NCBI RefSeq assembly: GCF_900116015.1
Contig: NZ_FOYH01000001.1
Span: 897,538 to 961,537, forward strand
Reading direction: 5' to 3'
Source of the DNA: Enterobacter sp. kpr-6
Lineage (GTDB): Bacteria; Pseudomonadota; Gammaproteobacteria; Enterobacterales; Enterobacteriaceae
Length of the DNA: 64,000 nt
In this document: positions 61,313 through 64,000 of the stretch, one piece after another
Layout of the letters: every line of letters starts with the position of its first letter
How positions within the stretch are numbered: position 1 is the first letter of the stretch
Program-made: the position numbers and the translations under genes
The notes under the pieces: model-generated
The model's input: the letters and a program-made list of their open reading frames with translations, nothing else
Database searches by the model: none
Told to the model about the DNA's origin: nothing

Positions 61313-62272
61313 ATGCCATCAGGATTATTACTTGCCCCGAATGACGGGGGGCCACGGATGGAAATTACCGCCGGGCTGCGGTGCCCGTCATACAGCCTGA
61401 GCATTCCTGATACGTGGGATGTGAATCAGTACACGCTGCCAAATTATGTTGCCGGCAGCCAGATCGTTATGATGCCCAAGAGCTGTGTTTACTCCCTTAA
61501 CCGCGGCACCAACCTCATTGCGTCAATAGCCGTGCTCGACAGCATCACCGTTTCTGGCAGCACGGTAACGCAGAATGTGTGGTGGTCAGATAACTGGGGC
61601 AGGGCCAAATCATTTCCGGCGACAGTCTGGCAAATACTGCCTGCATCGTCGGGGCGCGGATTGCTGATCCAGAACAGCACCGATTTTATGTCAATAACCG
61701 ATGACACCATGGTGGGGCAGTGCGTCTGGCGCGGCACGGTGACGATAAATGGCGCATGGACAACACCGGATATTACCGGACTGTCCCGCGATCAGTATCT
61801 TGTGTTCGCTAAATGGGATGCGCCGAACGTTGTGATCGACTACGACGGTGCGACGATTCGTGTGCTGGCCGAACGTGACGGCGACGATGTGGCTGCATCT
61901 GCAACCCTGCAAATTGCTATTTTCGCCAGTGGGATTGCGCCGGTGCCCGGCCGCGGACTGAATATGATTAACGCCGCAGGAAAATGCGTTTTTTCAACCA
62001 CAAAACGCCCCTTTGTCTACCGGAACGCGACATGGGCACCCAACTGGAACGGCACCGATATTGGCAATACGATGATCATGCTGGGACGTTACGGCTATGA
62101 CAGTGCATTAGCGAGCGGCTGGGACTGGCTCAAATTCGCAGGACTGGTCAGAACAGGAAACGTTGTGCGTTGTGGTAAAGGCAAGGTCAGCACAAGCTGG
62201 ACGGCGAATTACCCGGTTACCGGCAGACGGCTCACGTCGATTGCGGTGCCCTGCATCGACGCCATGTATTAA
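61313..62272 (+). CDS. Tail fibre-associated protein (DUF6453 type)
   Basis: 319 residues, beta-rich and aromatic (SGLLLAPNDGGPRMEITAGL; VVRCGKGKVSTSWTANYPVT). It follows J by 2 bases, as in phages with an accessory side protein annotated DUF6453. A role at the tail tip or on the virion surface is inferred from position only. Confidence 0.72.
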   Translation: MPSGLLLAPNDGGPRMEITAGLRCPSYSLSIPDTWDVNQYTLPNYVAGSQIVMMPKSCVYSLNRGTNLIASIAVLDSITVSGSTVTQNVWWSDNWGRAKSFPATVWQILPASSGRGLLIQNSTDFMSITDDTMVGQCVWRGTVTINGAWTTPDITGLSRDQYLVFAKWDAPNVVIDYDGATIRVLAERDGDDVAASATLQIAIFASGIAPVPGRGLNMINAAGKCVFSTTKRPFVYRNATWAPNWNGTDIGNTMIMLGRYGYDSALASGWDWLKFAGLVRTGNVVRCGKGKVSTSWTANYPVTGRRLTSIAVPCIDAMY

Positions 62273-62291
62273 TTCCACCCCTCATTCTGTT

Positions 62292-62313
62292 AACCCGCTT
62301 CGGCGGGTTTTTT
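62292..62313 (+). terminator. Terminator between tail genes
   Basis: AACCCGC-TTCG-GCGGGTT followed by TTTT. Confidence 0.75.
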
Positions 62314-62328
62314 ATGACCGGAGAAAAT

Positions 62329-63468
62329 ATGATTTACAGCACAGGCACTCTTTCAGTCAGCGGCAACACAGCCACCGGTACGGGGACGAACTGGACGGCT
62401 GCTGCCAGCCAGGTCCGCGCAGGACAGACGCTGATTGTTCTCTCTAACCCCGTCCAGATGTTCCAGATTACGGCGGTCAACAGTGCCACCTCACTGACCG
62501 TAACACCTGCGGCATCCCCGGATCTGAGCGGCCAGAAGTACGGCATCCTCATCAGCGATGCGCTGTCTGTTGACGGTCTGGCTCAGGCTATGTCGCAACT
62601 GATTAACGAATATGACGAGAATATTAGCGGGTGGGAAGCATTCGCCAGTACAGCTGCAAACCAGAATATCAGCGTCACCATCAATGGCGTGAGCATGCAA
62701 ATCCCGGCTTTGGGGAAGCTGGTGCGGAAGGGTGATGGTGGGGTTATTAGTGTTGCTGATGGCGGAACAGGAGCAAATAATGCTTCAGATGCGAGAAAAA
62801 ATATTCTCGCAGCGGCATCCGGAGACAATATCGATATCACTTCTCTCAGGCTCACCAGTTTTCGGCTGGCCTCTAATATCCTGTTTACTTCAGATTTGGT
62901 CGAGGTCGGTGGATCGGCATACCTTGATTTGCAGCCCCGAAATTCCAACTGGGTAAAGCTGCGTATTATCGGTGGCTACAACACCCGCCGCGGCATAAAC
63001 GGGGTGTTTGGCAGTAGCAGCTTTAACTTCGACTGGGGCGGTCCGACGGCAGTTGGTGCCAACCCCTTCGAACTGTGGGTGGACGGGTCGCGGATTGGGC
63101 AGGTGGCGTTCACCACCTCATCAGATAAATATCTGAAAAAAGACATCGAGTATCAGGATGATAATGCCGCGGCGCTGGAAGAAGTCATGCAGTACCGGGC
63201 GGCCTCATTTAAATATCGTGCCCGCGGCGTTCTCGAAGAATCAGACACGCAGTACGGCTTTATTGCCCAGGATCTGGTTGACGTGTCGCCCGATGTGGTT
63301 CGCGGTAAGGGACTGGAAAATTACGATTACGATCCTGACAATCCGAGGGCAGGGTATTCGCTTGATCAGATGGCCATCATCATGAAGCTGACGCAGTCTG
63401 TCCAGTATCTGCAAAAACAAATACAGAAACTTCAGCAAGTTACAAAACAGACTTCATCAGGATCTTGA
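62329..63468 (+). CDS. Tail fibre with C-terminal S74 chaperone domain
   Basis: 379 residues from the ATG at 62329 (CCGGAGAAAAT). A short N-terminal attachment domain (STGTLSVSGNTATGTGTNWT) is followed by a collar (VADGGTGANNASDARKNILA), a small receptor-side region, and the peptidase S74 intramolecular chaperone (TTSSDKYLKKDIEYQDDNAA; YGFIAQDLVDVSPDVV). The chaperone helps trimerise the fibre and then cuts itself off at the serine near SSDKYLKK. The short middle suggests a compact fibre. Confidence 0.87.
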   Translation: MIYSTGTLSVSGNTATGTGTNWTAAASQVRAGQTLIVLSNPVQMFQITAVNSATSLTVTPAASPDLSGQKYGILISDALSVDGLAQAMSQLINEYDENISGWEAFASTAANQNISVTINGVSMQIPALGKLVRKGDGGVISVADGGTGANNASDARKNILAAASGDNIDITSLRLTSFRLASNILFTSDLVEVGGSAYLDLQPRNSNWVKLRIIGGYNTRRGINGVFGSSSFNFDWGGPTAVGANPFELWVDGSRIGQVAFTTSSDKYLKKDIEYQDDNAAALEEVMQYRAASFKYRARGVLEESDTQYGFIAQDLVDVSPDVVRGKGLENYDYDPDNPRAGYSLDQMAIIMKLTQSVQYLQKQIQKLQQVTKQTSSGS

Positions 63469-63487
63469 ACGCCCTCTAAAATATAAC

Positions 63488-63507
63488 TACTGTATATAAA
63501 AACAGTA
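63488..63507. promoter_or_regulatory. LexA (SOS) box upstream of umuD
   Basis: TACTGTATATAAAAACAGTA: perfect CTGT-N8-ACAG arms with conserved TA flanks. It lies 22 bases before the umuD ATG, so the pair is induced by DNA damage. It is independent of the phage repressor motif. Confidence 0.9.
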
Positions 63508-63529
63508 ATTATAAAAAGGAGGTACTATC

Positions 63530-63967
63530 ATGCAGCTGCAACGTATTATTTTTCCCGCAATTCCGGTCTACATACCAATCTATGGTGACACTATATCAGC
63601 CGGCTTTCCCAGCCCGGCGGCTGATTATATTGAGAGCGGCATCGATCTTGTGTCGCATCTCATCCCTCATCCATCATCGACATACACGCTCCGCGTCGCC
63701 GGAGATTCAATGATCAACGCCGGTATCCTCGATGGTTCATATCTTCTCGTTGATTTCAGTCTTCATCCACAGCACGGGGATATTGTCGTCGCTAACATCG
63801 GCGGTGAGTTCACTGTAAAAAGACTGGTGACTCATCCGGTGGCTCAGTTGCTTGCTGAAAACCCCGCTTACCCGGCTATCCCCATCTATGACGCCGACGG
63901 ACTCGAAATCGTCGGCGTTGTCATTTCTGTCATCAACACGATGCACCGCAATGTTCGCCCTCGTTGA
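63530..63967 (+). CDS. umuD: UmuD-like SOS mutagenesis protein
   Basis: 145 residues. Self-cleaving S24 family with residues at the E. coli UmuD numbers: cleavage between A24 and G25 (TISAGFPSP), S60 (AGDSM), K97 (EFTVKRL). RecA* promotes cutting to UmuD', which joins UmuC as translesion polymerase V. AAGGAGG SD; LexA box upstream. It overlaps umuC by 17 bases. Confidence 0.93.
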   Translation: MQLQRIIFPAIPVYIPIYGDTISAGFPSPAADYIESGIDLVSHLIPHPSSTYTLRVAGDSMINAGILDGSYLLVDFSLHPQHGDIVVANIGGEFTVKRLVTHPVAQLLAENPAYPAIPIYDADGLEIVGVVISVINTMHRNVRPR

Positions 63968-64000
63968 TATGAACTCGTTTTATGCGAGTTGCGAAACCGC
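63951..64000 (+). CDS. umuC: UmuC-like Y-family DNA polymerase (5' end only)
   Basis: The first 16 residues (MFALVDMNSFYASCET) match the UmuC catalytic start; the metal-binding aspartate is in LVDMNSFYASCE. The window ends here. Confidence 0.9.
   Translation, partial: MFALVDMNSFYASCET

Overview
The window is chromosomal DNA of an Enterobacteriaceae member. Gene order and protein sequences on the left match the Escherichia/Salmonella/Enterobacter/Kosakonia group, but I cannot name the genus from sequence alone. Two regions are visible: a host backbone (1 to about 17.1 kb) and a lambda-like siphophage prophage that starts at ttcA and runs off the right end.

Host backbone. In order: the 3' end of a sugar ABC ATPase (ycjV), ompG, the LacI-type regulator ycjW, the ycjX-ycjF pair, tyrR with its own TyrR box, tpx, ycjG, mpaA, mppA, an unusual methyl-accepting protein with almost no periplasmic part, a small lipoprotein, zntB, the anaerobic small RNA FnrS with its FNR box, a proline-rich micro-protein, dbpA and ttcA. 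Most of it follows the E. coli order around ycjV-tyrR-tpx-mppA and zntB-fnrS-dbpA-ttcA.

Prophage, early half (17.1-35.2 kb). It sits in the 5' end of ttcA, the site used by the E. coli Rac prophage, and carries Rac-type integrase, excisionase, RecT-family annealase and an enlarged RecE. A cleavable LexA/CI-type repressor gene lies between two operator arrays built on the same 14-bp palindrome: two copies over the leftward promoter and three over the rightward promoter. Rightward genes are Cro-like, YdaT-family, O-like (with a probable internal origin), P-like and small accessory genes. A cargo block at about 28.8-33.1 kb then carries a Kiwa anti-phage pair (kwaA-kwaB, leftward, AT-rich), a lone PD-(D/E)XK nuclease, an unknown leftward gene and an orphan colicin-E-type immunity gene. 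DUF1367, a YbcO-like nuclease, RusA and a Q-like antiterminator follow.

Prophage, late half (35.3-64 kb). A terminator-bounded AAA ATPase cargo gene and a frameshifted gene come first. Then come lysis genes of the phage 21 type (pinholin, SAR endolysin, nested Rz/Rz1), a leftward unknown gene, packaging and head genes (metallopeptidase-domain protein, terS, terL, portal, Mu F-like protein, a protease-like protein with a nested scaffold, decoration protein, capsid), head-tail joining genes, an Ig-domain tail tube protein and a tail chaperone-like gene. A second AT-rich cargo block (membrane protein, charged small protein, lipoprotein) precedes the tape measure, lambda M-L-K-I-J homologues, a fibre ending in an S74 chaperone domain, and an SOS-boxed umuDC pair cut by the window end. 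The head and tail genes look intact, so the prophage could be functional. Its right attachment site lies outside the window.
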